The notes under the pieces are model-generated. The model did not search any database. It was not told the origin of the DNA and saw nothing but the letters and a program-made list of their open reading frames with translations. This document shows, piece after piece, positions 17,001-24,109 of a stretch of DNA of 64,000 nt; the stretch's first letter is position 1; each line of letters opens with the position of its first letter. Source of the stretch: Streptosporangium album (lineage in GTDB: Bacteria; Actinomycetota; Actinomycetes; Streptosporangiales; Streptosporangiaceae); assembly GCF_014203795.1 (NCBI RefSeq), contig NZ_JACHJU010000006.1, positions 248,001 through 312,000 on the forward strand, written 5' to 3'. The position numbers and the translations under genes are program-made.

Positions 17001-19046
17001 GAGCTGCTCGCCCACGCGCTCAACGGCCTCGACGTCTCCAGCACCTCGTGGTACGGCGAAGAGCACTCCGTCTTCGGGTGGCTGGGCGTGGTCGGCAGGG
17101 CACTGCGGGCCCCCTCCGGACAGGCCGTCTCCGGCCAGGCGGTCCGCCTCCACGTCGACGGGCCGCGGCTGCCCTCCAGCAGGCTGAGGTGGGAGCCGCT
17201 GCTCGATCGGTGCGCGGCGGTCGCCTACCGGGCGGCGTCGGCGGCGCTGCGGCCGGAGCACGCGGACGCGCTGCGCGAGCTGCTCCGCGAGATCGACGCG
17301 CTCGGGCCGGCCCGGGCTGCGGAGTCCGCCCCGTGGCGCCGGCTCTCCCTGCACCTCGACGGCGCCTGGCTCAAGGACGACAGGCGCAACGGCCACCTGA
17401 CGGGGGTGCTCCCCCTGGACGGGGGAGCGTGCGCCGTCTTCCATGACGCCGAGGCGGAGAGCGACGGCTATCGCTACACGGTGCTCTTCCACGACCCGGC
17501 CGGCCGGTTCGAGGTCCCTCACCCCTATACGGTGCGTTCCTCGGGTCCGGTCGGCGAGGACCGCGAGGAGGGGTGGCTCGCGGAGTTCCTGGCAGAGCTG
17601 TCCGAACGTGGTCCGGCGCCGTGGCGGCCGGAGGCGGCCGAGGAGTTCGCGCGGCTCACCGGGGTGACCCCGACGGTGGCGGGGCTGGTCGTGGCGGGCA
17701 TGCCGTACGTGGACAGCTACCAGAGGACCTTCCTGCCCGGTGACTCGCGGACCGCGCTCGGGCTGAAGGCGGCCGACCTCGCCGTCGCCAGGGATGAGCT
17801 GCGCGGGACGGACGCGGACGTCCGGCGGGAGGTCGTCGCGGCGCTGCTGCCCGCGCGTCCGGCCACGCTGTGGACGGACGGCCCGGACGTCGCGGCGGCG
17901 GCGCAGGTGTGGAACGCCAGGGTGGGACGCCGGGCGGCGGTCCCCGAGTGGATCATCGGGGAGGCGGCCCGCGCGGTGCGGACGGACTGGGTGCCGATCC
18001 GGGCACTGCCCGCCCTGGTCGACCCGGCCGCCTCTGCTGAGCTGAGCAGGGACCTGCGCTGGGAGGTGCACCACGATCGGGTCCGCGCGGCCGACGCGAA
18101 CGCCGTCGGGTTCACGGCGGCCACGCTGGTCGGCGCCGTCGCGCTCACCGCGTGGCTCGCCCACCGCCTGCCCGCCGGCGACCCCGTGCGGGCCACCCTG
18201 CCCGCCGCCCTGGCCGCGGTCCGAAGCCGGCTGGAGAACCCCGATCTGATGCTCTCGCTGAGCTCCTCCTCCGTCTACGCCGACCTGCGCGGCTTCCGCA
18301 AGGTCGCCGGAGCCCCCACCGAGGTGGCCGAGGGCTGGGAGCGCTACGGTGCCGTGATCATGGCTACCCACGACGTCCAGCCGGTGCCGGGCCTCCGCCC
18401 GGCCCTGCTGGACGAGGCCGGGGACGATCCCTACCTGCCCGTCCTGAGGGCGTTGACCGGGGACGCCGGAACGCCGTTCCCGGAGGAGGCGGCGCTGCGC
18501 ACGGCCCGGGACCCGCGCTTCGAGGCGCTCCTCGCCGAGCCCGGTGATCCGGCGGCGGGGGAGCGGGCGGCCGACGGCACCTGGTGGCCACAGGACCCCG
18601 TCCGCTCGGTGCCGGCGCTGGTCTCCGAGGCGGCGCGGGAGTACGGCCTCGGCCAGGACGCCGCCGCCCTCTACCTGACGCTGCTCGCGATGCCGGACCC
18701 CACCGACAAGAACGTCGCCCGGTGGACCGGATGGAAGCCCGCCCGGTTCAAGGCGGCCCGCGCCGAACTGGCCGCCACCGATCTGGTGGTCGAGGCCACC
18801 CGCACCCGCGCCGGCCGGTCGATCTTCCTCCCCGGCGCCTGGACGGACCTCGGGAGCCCGCGCGTCCCGCTCGAACAGTGGAAGGTCTCCCTGCTTGACC
18901 TGATCAGCGGCGGAAGGGCGCAGCTGGAGGTGATCGTCCCCATCGAACCGGCCGCCGACCTCTACGGCAGGGCATGGCGGAGACTCGGCGGCGGGGACGC
19001 TCCCGGTTTCGAGGAACTCCGCGTACGGCGAGGCGGACGCCGCTGA
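14055..19046 (+). CDS. Very large uncharacterised protein of the MoxR/vWA cluster
   Basis: A 1663-residue protein I cannot assign to a named family. The N-terminus (about 1-60) is low-complexity. Residues about 130-290 are helical and repeat-like (LFLAVDNLTYAAQMFTQARK, LDEVFLEFALAG, EALLRFRRLCVRRTAAG), reminiscent of TPR or ARM solenoids. The middle has beta-rich stretches with recurring GWR/WHF motifs, such as LLGWRVVELPDGSLRGEDLA and LPPLRYWHFLGP. Near the C-terminus, DKNVARWTGWKPARFKAARA followed by an AGRSIFLPG strand could be a winged helix. Similar large neighbours of MoxR ATPases are often annotated only as DNA-binding or hypothetical. Coupled to DUF4132 by ATGA, with GGAGGAAGGG upstream of the ATG. 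By position it is likely the substrate-recognition or effector subunit; this is inference. Confidence 0.72.
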   Translation: MSGAVSSAGTGAGRLPGSEAEIGTRELPGTGTEIGMRELVEAGAVLPPGADGDDERVVPLTTRAYRHPGLDGRVVVRLVAEELGAAEDAAAGFLGLEPAGEPAVVGLGLRRSLGFPEWVLVHHPRDGHHALAVVPELERTARQARSKPKAALDTFRRLAAQLAVSVPHFLPTFFEQAGRLFLAVDNLTYAAQMFTQARKAEAEHGLPVDEKRLDEVFLEFALAGVLPVKALSGYARELAARVPAEEALLRFRRLCVRRTAAGLAPSAQIAADLRRLARAAGRDVDAEERSYLAELLGMPPVAGAPLGWWKAHRPALVAMARQDPEIRGTLLNLMPHDGGGGMSGFWLELLEESGATAGLGDGEVSGQERPADGTVGWLGRFLKIWRLGRREELRSPDLYALVERVAGRLRAELAGPGRALDATFDVDLLDLLLSLDVPVADPGERMWLRLEQWAEKGTRRDLLALAADTRFRPAFHQAADRFDDDEDGLRAIRRLAASPGGRPMLAEWMRTVTRRSSAVGLPQLPAALGRLTWLPAEALLLAEREVAAITRTDLAAELARTLRGGLLDELGWPVWEEAVAALAGPGGIGEITVADAWPHLIVSGPSQVRVIGAEGAVLTHDLRSRPDDAYSSPGFHYVDGELLVYWNTYGQTPDLRGYWHSSAGELRTMEAQGNRWELRGDRVTLPLPAGGRTTGAGVLHPGDTVLPASGHLSSDGTSFWAWDPDEGWREYDPVGMAYGRKSMPGFLADALRSAPAGSTFREGRLLPAPSGEATPAGVPVGGLLGWRVVELPDGSLRGEDLAGRTVTLNGGPHEPLPVLAVTFPGDDRPRAVTGRHRDVALVDPERVVTATVSVNGSPGVFAAGTALLPPLRYWHFLGPRDPEGSSALRRIDEETAAALLKGAGLVESADPGQPGQPGSEELRALVRTLLPQVGHDALIAGIAGTARFAAALQTTLDTVAARLAGALAGEREEEQEPTGPSDELLAHALNGLDVSSTSWYGEEHSVFGWLGVVGRALRAPSGQAVSGQAVRLHVDGPRLPSSRLRWEPLLDRCAAVAYRAASAALRPEHADALRELLREIDALGPARAAESAPWRRLSLHLDGAWLKDDRRNGHLTGVLPLDGGACAVFHDAEAESDGYRYTVLFHDPAGRFEVPHPYTVRSSGPVGEDREEGWLAEFLAELSERGPAPWRPEAAEEFARLTGVTPTVAGLVVAGMPYVDSYQRTFLPGDSRTALGLKAADLAVARDELRGTDADVRREVVAALLPARPATLWTDGPDVAAAAQVWNARVGRRAAVPEWIIGEAARAVRTDWVPIRALPALVDPAASAELSRDLRWEVHHDRVRAADANAVGFTAATLVGAVALTAWLAHRLPAGDPVRATLPAALAAVRSRLENPDLMLSLSSSSVYADLRGFRKVAGAPTEVAEGWERYGAVIMATHDVQPVPGLRPALLDEAGDDPYLPVLRALTGDAGTPFPEEAALRTARDPRFEALLAEPGDPAAGERAADGTWWPQDPVRSVPALVSEAAREYGLGQDAAALYLTLLAMPDPTDKNVARWTGWKPARFKAARAELAATDLVVEATRTRAGRSIFLPGAWTDLGSPRVPLEQWKVSLLDLISGGRAQLEVIVPIEPAADLYGRAWRRLGGGDAPGFEELRVRRGGRR

Positions 19047-19099
19047 CCCCGGCGTCCCGGAGAAGGGGACACGGCACCGCGTCCCCTTCTCCGGCCTCC

Positions 19100-19225
19100 A
19101 GCAGGTCCGGCCCACCCGGGCCGGCCCTTCACCGGGACCCGCCCCGGCTCTTCACCAAGACCCGCCCCGACCCGGCCTGACCTGGTCCGACCCGACCCGA
19201 CCCGACCCGGCCCGGCCCGGCCCGA
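19100..19225 (+). repeat. Short tandem repeats between the large gene and moxR
   Basis: The 195-base gap before the MoxR gene begins with two roughly 23-base near-copies (TTCACCGGGACCCGCC... and TTCACCAAGACCCGCC..., about 19129-19170). It continues with an array of pentamers of the form CGACC/CGGCC from about 19165 to 19225. The array ends at the Shine-Dalgarno AGAAGGA of the next gene. Such arrays change length by slippage and could affect translation of the ATPase. Confidence 0.7.
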
Positions 19226-19241
19226 CAGAAGGATCTCCCCC

Positions 19242-20432
19242 ATGACCATGACCGAACAGGCGGAGGCACTCCCCGCCTCCCCGAACCGGCAGACGCTGCC
19301 GGCCGAGGAACGCCATGCCACCGAACTCGCCTTCCTCGCCGCTTATGACGACGGCGCCCGCCCACCCGGCTGGGCGCTGACCCCGCGGGCGGTGGTCACG
19401 TTCATCTGCGGCAGCGGCGGCGAGGCCCTGCGGCTGCCCAAAGACCGGCAGGCCACCGGCGGTGACGGTCCCGAACCGCCCACCCGGCTCGTGATTCCCC
19501 CCAAGTTCGTCGGCGAGCGCGCCCTGGTCGAACGGTGCGTGGTCACTCTCGCGGGCGAACGCGGCCTGCTGCTGGTCGGCGAGCCCGGCACCGCCAAGTC
19601 GATGCTCTCCGAACTGCTCGCCGCAGCCGTCTGCGGCACGAGCGCCCTCACCGTGCAGGGCACCGCCGGCACCACCGAGGACGCCTTCCGCTACGGCTGG
19701 AACTACGCCCTGCTGCTCGCCCAGGGCCCGAGCCGTCAGGCACTGGTCGACTCCCCGGTGCTGGCAGCCATGCGCACCGGGCGCGTCGCCCGGGTTGAGG
19801 AGATCACCCGTTGCCTGCCCGAGGTACAGGACGCCCTGGTGTCGATCCTGTCCGACCGGCGCCTCAGCGTGCCCGAACTCGCCGGCACCGACGACGCCCT
19901 GCCGGCGGCGGCCCCCGGCTTCACCGTGATCGCCACGGCCAACCTGCGTGACCGGGGTGTCTCGGAGATGTCGGCGGCGCTCAAACGCCGGTTCAACTTC
20001 GAGACGGTCCACCCCATCGCCGACGCCGACACCGAGACCGCCCTGGTGCGCGACCAGGCGACCGCCGTGGTACGGCGTGCCGGGGCCGCCTTCGACGTGG
20101 ACGACGCCGTGCTGGACGCGCTGGTCACCGTCTTCCGTGACCTGCGCTCCGGCCGCTCGGCCGAGGGCTGGGACGTGGAACGGCCCGGAACGGTGATGTC
20201 CACCGCCGAGGCGGTGCAGGTCGCCGCTTCCCTCGGCGTGGCGGCGGCCTACCTGCCGGATGGCGACGTCCTCGACCTGATGCCCGGGCACCTGCTCGGG
20301 GTGGTCCGCAAGGACGACCCCGCCGACCACTCGCGACTGCTCGGCTACTGGGACGGCCCGGTGCGGCGCCGCGCCGAGGACGGCTCCGCGATGTGGCGGC
20401 GGCTCTGGGACCTGCGGGAGAACCTGCGTTGA
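19242..20432 (+). CDS. MoxR-family AAA+ ATPase (YehL-like)
   Basis: A 396-residue AAA+ ATPase with all motifs in order: Walker A GEPGTAKS at 113-120, Walker B in GRVARVEEITR, sensor 1 VIATANLRDRG, arginine finger in SAALKRRFNFETVHPI, and a lid region after it. The Walker B form and the RYGWNYALLL stretch are typical of the subgroup to which E. coli YehL belongs. MoxR ATPases usually act with a vWA protein encoded next door to insert cofactors or remodel protein complexes; here the partner would be the vWA domain of the next gene. AGAAGGA lies 9 bases before the ATG. The TGA stop is embedded in the TTG start of the next gene, so stoichiometry is probably coupled. Confidence 0.9.
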   Translation: MTMTEQAEALPASPNRQTLPAEERHATELAFLAAYDDGARPPGWALTPRAVVTFICGSGGEALRLPKDRQATGGDGPEPPTRLVIPPKFVGERALVERCVVTLAGERGLLLVGEPGTAKSMLSELLAAAVCGTSALTVQGTAGTTEDAFRYGWNYALLLAQGPSRQALVDSPVLAAMRTGRVARVEEITRCLPEVQDALVSILSDRRLSVPELAGTDDALPAAAPGFTVIATANLRDRGVSEMSAALKRRFNFETVHPIADADTETALVRDQATAVVRRAGAAFDVDDAVLDALVTVFRDLRSGRSAEGWDVERPGTVMSTAEAVQVAASLGVAAAYLPDGDVLDLMPGHLLGVVRKDDPADHSRLLGYWDGPVRRRAEDGSAMWRRLWDLRENLR

Positions 20433-23400
20433 CCGCCGGGCGGAGAACAAGTGATCAAGTCGGGGACGTGGCCGCGGAGGGTCCCCGGGACGCGGTGGAC
20501 GCCCTCGCCGGCTCCGTCCAGCCGTATCTGATCGGCGTGCGTCACCACAGCCCCGCGCTGGCGGCGGCCGTCCCGGCGCTGCTGGACGCCGCCGGGGCCG
20601 AGGTGGTCTGCGTCGAACTGCCCGCCGACTTCCAGCCGTGGCTGGTGCACCTGGCGGATCCGGCCACCCGCGCGCCGGTCGCCCTCGCCGGGACGACCGA
20701 GGACGGCGGGCTCGGGTTCTATCCCTTCGCCGACTTCTCACCCGAGCTGGCGGCCGTCCGCTGGGCCCGGGAACGCGGGGCCGAGGTGCTCTGCTGCGAC
20801 CTGCCGCTGTCGGCTCCGGGCTGGTCCACGCGCGGCCCGGAACAGCCCCGTCCGGCGCCGGCCGGTGACTCCGGGAGCGGGCACGCCCCGACCGGCACGG
20901 CGATCTCGAGGGGGAACGCCTTCGCCGACGCCCTCACCGCCTCCTGCACGGGCCGGGAGGGGGACGACATGTGGGACCGCGTCGTGGAGGTGCTCGCCCC
21001 CGGATGTCCGCCCGAGTCGGTACGCCGGGCCGCGCTGGGCGTGGGGTGGGCGTTGCGCCAGGACGCGGAGGGCTCGGGCGGAGTGCCGCCCAGGGACCTG
21101 GCACGCGAGGCGTGCATGCGCGAGGTACTGGCCGGAGCCGCCGCGGGCGGCCGGCGTGTCGCCGCGGTGGTCGGTGCCTTCCACGCCCCGGCCCTGCCGG
21201 GCACGCCGGCATATGACGTCGGCGCGTCGGCACACGACTCCGACGGCCCGGCAGACACTTCGAGCGTGCCGCACAGCCCCGGCGTGCTCACCACACCGCC
21301 CGCCGGCGACGGACCCCCGCCCTCCACCTCGCTCGTCCCCTACTCCTTCGACCTGCTCGACTCCCGATCCGGCTACCCGGCCGGTATCCGCGATCCGCGC
21401 TGGCAGCAGGCGATCTTCACCGCCGGAGGCGATCCCGAGAAGATCCGGGACGCCGCCGCCCGCGCGATCACCGACCTGTGCCGGGAACTGCGCGCGACCG
21501 GCCACACGGCCGGCACGGGGGAGGCCGCGGAGACCCTGCGCCTCGCCTGCGATCTGGCCCGGCTCCGAGGGCTGCCCGCGCCGGGCCGCGGCGAACTCCT
21601 GGAGGCGGTGACGTCCGTGCTCGGGCAGGGCGAGCCCCTGGGACGCGGCCGGGCGCTCGCCCGTTCCCTCGAAGCGGTCCTCGTCGGCACCGAGCGCGGC
21701 AGGACGGCACCGGCGACACCCCGTTCCGGGCTCGGTCCCGCGGTCGAGGCCGAACTCGCGACGTTGCGACTGCCCTGCCCGGACAACCCCGGTTCCCGTG
21801 ACATCCGTCTCGACCCGCTCCGTTCCGACCTGGACCGCCGCCGCGAGATCCTGCTCCAGCGCCTGCTGGTGTGCGGGATCAGGTACGGCGTGCCGGCCGA
21901 AGTGGCGGGGACGGGCGACGGGGCCGCGCTCACCACCCGGTGGGAGCTCTCGTGGACCCCTTCCGCCGCGGCCATGCTCGACCTGGTGGGCGCACGCGGC
22001 GTCACCGCCGGCCTGGCGGCGGCGGGCACGTTGCGGGAGACCTTCCGCCGTGAGTCCGCGGAGGGCGGGCCCACCTGCGAACTGGTCCTCGCGAACCTGC
22101 GCGGGGCGGCCGTCTGCGACCTGCCCGACCTGGTCGCCGACCGCCTCACGGACGCCGCCGCCGTACTCCCCGCCACCGCGGGACTCCCCGACCTCCTCCG
22201 CGGACTCGACCTGCTGGAGGCGCTCCGCCGGGAGCACATCCCCGGCACCACGCCGGAGACCCGCGAACAGGCCGCCCAACTGGCCGGCACCCTGCTGGAG
22301 GCGGCCGTCCGCACGCTGCCCGGCCTGGCCGGCAGCGACCAGACGGACGACGCGGCCGCCCTGATCGCGCTCGTCACCCGGGCGAGTGAGCATCGGCTGG
22401 GGCTGCACATGGACGACGCGCTGGGCACCCTCGTGCGTACCGGCTCGCCTCTCATGCAGGGGGCCGCGCTGGCGGCCCGGGTCCTGCTCGGGCTGGACAC
22501 CCCGCCCACCCTGGGAACCCGTATCGCCGGGTGGGTCGACACCGCCACCGGCCCGGACGGCCGTCGCCGCCTGTCGCACCTGCTCACCGGCCTGCTCACC
22601 GCCGCGGGACCGCTCCTGCAGTCGGCCGCGGCGGTCCTCGACCCGCTGCTGGACCGGGTCGACGCTCTCACCGACCGGGACTTCCTGGACCGCCTGCCGG
22701 CGCTGCGCGGTGGTTTCGACACGCTCGCTCCGGCAGGCCGCGACCGCCTGCTCCAGGCGGTGGCCGACCGTGTCGGCGACCGGCTCGATCTGGCGTTGAG
22801 CGCCCCGCCCGCGATCCTCGCCCTCTGGGCCGCCGCGGACGCCGCCGGCCTGGCCGCGCTGAACGCTCTGCGTCTCCCCGTGCCCGGCCGCCGTCCTGTG
22901 GCTCCCGACGTCCCCGACGTCCCCGGGCCGGACCACCGGAGCACGCCCGACGCGGACGTCGGCGAGACCGGTCCTCGACGGCTCGCTCCAGCCGACCGGT
23001 GGCGCCTGCTGCTCGGCAGGGAGGCCGGACGGCTCCCCGCCGACGCCCGGCGCTACGCCTACGCATTGGACGAGCTGTACGGAGCGGGGCGGGGAGAGGG
23101 GGCCGCCGACATCGAGCGGGGACCGGGTTCCCGGCCGGGCGAGGGCGGCGGCCAGGGGATGTCCTTCCCCACGGCCCGCGAGTGGGCGCAGGAACTCGAC
23201 GTCCTGTTCGGGACGGAGGTGCGTGAGGAGGTGCTGGGCCGGGCTGCCGACAACGGGCGGTCCGACGTGCTGACCGTACTCGACCCGGACACGGTGCGTC
23301 CGTCCGTCGAGCTGCTGACCTCGGTGCTCTCCCTGGCGGGCGGGTTGCCGGAACAGCAGCTCTCCCGGCTGCGGCCGCTCGTCCGCCGCCTGGTCGCCGA

Positions 23401-24109
23401 GCTCGCCCGTGAGCTCGCCACCCGGCTGCGTCCCGCGCTGACCGGACTGTCGACGCCGCGTCCCACCCGCCGCCCCGGCGGCCGGCTCAACCTGCCCGCC
23501 ACGATCCGGGCCAACCTGACGCACACGCGCCGGACCGCCGACGGCGGGATCCTCCTCATTCCGGAACGGCCCGTCTTCGGCGCCCGGGTCCGCAATGAGG
23601 CCGACTGGCGGCTGATCTTCGTGGTCGACGTGTCCGGCTCGATGGAGGCCTCGGTGATCTGGTCGGCGCTGACCGCGGCCGTCCTGGGGGGCGTGCCCAC
23701 CCTCTCCACCCACTTCCTCGCCTTCTCCACCCAGGTGATCGACCTGACGGACCGGGTCGCCGACCCGTTGTCCCTCCTGCTCGACGTGCGGGTCGGCGGC
23801 GGCACCCACATCGCCGCGGGGCTCGCCCACGCGCGCTCCCTGGTCACCGTGCCGAGCCGGACACTCGTCGTGGTGGTCAGCGACTTCGAGGAGGGGTACC
23901 CCCTCGGGGGACTGCTCGGAGAGGTCCGCTCCCTTGTCTCCTCCGGCGTACGCCTGCTGGGCTGCGCCGCCCTGGACGGCGGGGGTGCCCCGCGTTACTC
24001 GGTGCCCGTCGCCCAGCAGCTCGTCGCGGCCGGCATGCCCGTCGCCGCGCTCAGCCCCCTCGCCCTCGCCCGATGGGTGGGCGACCGCCTCCGAGGAGAA
24101 GCCCGTTGA
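20429..24109 (+). CDS. DUF5682 protein fused to a C-terminal vWA domain (YehM-YehP fusion)
   Basis: A 1226-residue fusion. The N-terminal 280 residues match DUF5682: LIGVRHHSPALAAAV, VVCVELPADFQPWLVHLA, FYPFADFSPELAAVRWARE, VLCCDLPLS, and later VAAVVGAFHAPAL. The spaced HH, E and GAFH motifs resemble the ChaN/TraB/EreA-like enzyme fold (inference). A long helical middle follows (about 330-960). The C-terminus is a vWA domain with a full MIDAS: IFVVDVSGSMEAS (Asp about 1067), RVGGGTHIAAG and VVVVSDFEEG, which binds a divalent metal and a ligand. E. coli has these parts in separate genes (yehM, yehP). Start: TTG at 20429 within the MoxR stop (TTGA), with GGGAG 8 bases upstream; GTG 20468 is an alternative. 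Confidence 0.83.
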   Translation: MTAGRRTSDQVGDVAAEGPRDAVDALAGSVQPYLIGVRHHSPALAAAVPALLDAAGAEVVCVELPADFQPWLVHLADPATRAPVALAGTTEDGGLGFYPFADFSPELAAVRWARERGAEVLCCDLPLSAPGWSTRGPEQPRPAPAGDSGSGHAPTGTAISRGNAFADALTASCTGREGDDMWDRVVEVLAPGCPPESVRRAALGVGWALRQDAEGSGGVPPRDLAREACMREVLAGAAAGGRRVAAVVGAFHAPALPGTPAYDVGASAHDSDGPADTSSVPHSPGVLTTPPAGDGPPPSTSLVPYSFDLLDSRSGYPAGIRDPRWQQAIFTAGGDPEKIRDAAARAITDLCRELRATGHTAGTGEAAETLRLACDLARLRGLPAPGRGELLEAVTSVLGQGEPLGRGRALARSLEAVLVGTERGRTAPATPRSGLGPAVEAELATLRLPCPDNPGSRDIRLDPLRSDLDRRREILLQRLLVCGIRYGVPAEVAGTGDGAALTTRWELSWTPSAAAMLDLVGARGVTAGLAAAGTLRETFRRESAEGGPTCELVLANLRGAAVCDLPDLVADRLTDAAAVLPATAGLPDLLRGLDLLEALRREHIPGTTPETREQAAQLAGTLLEAAVRTLPGLAGSDQTDDAAALIALVTRASEHRLGLHMDDALGTLVRTGSPLMQGAALAARVLLGLDTPPTLGTRIAGWVDTATGPDGRRRLSHLLTGLLTAAGPLLQSAAAVLDPLLDRVDALTDRDFLDRLPALRGGFDTLAPAGRDRLLQAVADRVGDRLDLALSAPPAILALWAAADAAGLAALNALRLPVPGRRPVAPDVPDVPGPDHRSTPDADVGETGPRRLAPADRWRLLLGREAGRLPADARRYAYALDELYGAGRGEGAADIERGPGSRPGEGGGQGMSFPTAREWAQELDVLFGTEVREEVLGRAADNGRSDVLTVLDPDTVRPSVELLTSVLSLAGGLPEQQLSRLRPLVRRLVAELARELATRLRPALTGLSTPRPTRRPGGRLNLPATIRANLTHTRRTADGGILLIPERPVFGARVRNEADWRLIFVVDVSGSMEASVIWSALTAAVLGGVPTLSTHFLAFSTQVIDLTDRVADPLSLLLDVRVGGGTHIAAGLAHARSLVTVPSRTLVVVVSDFEEGYPLGGLLGEVRSLVSSGVRLLGCAALDGGGAPRYSVPVAQQLVAAGMPVAALSPLALARWVGDRLRGEAR

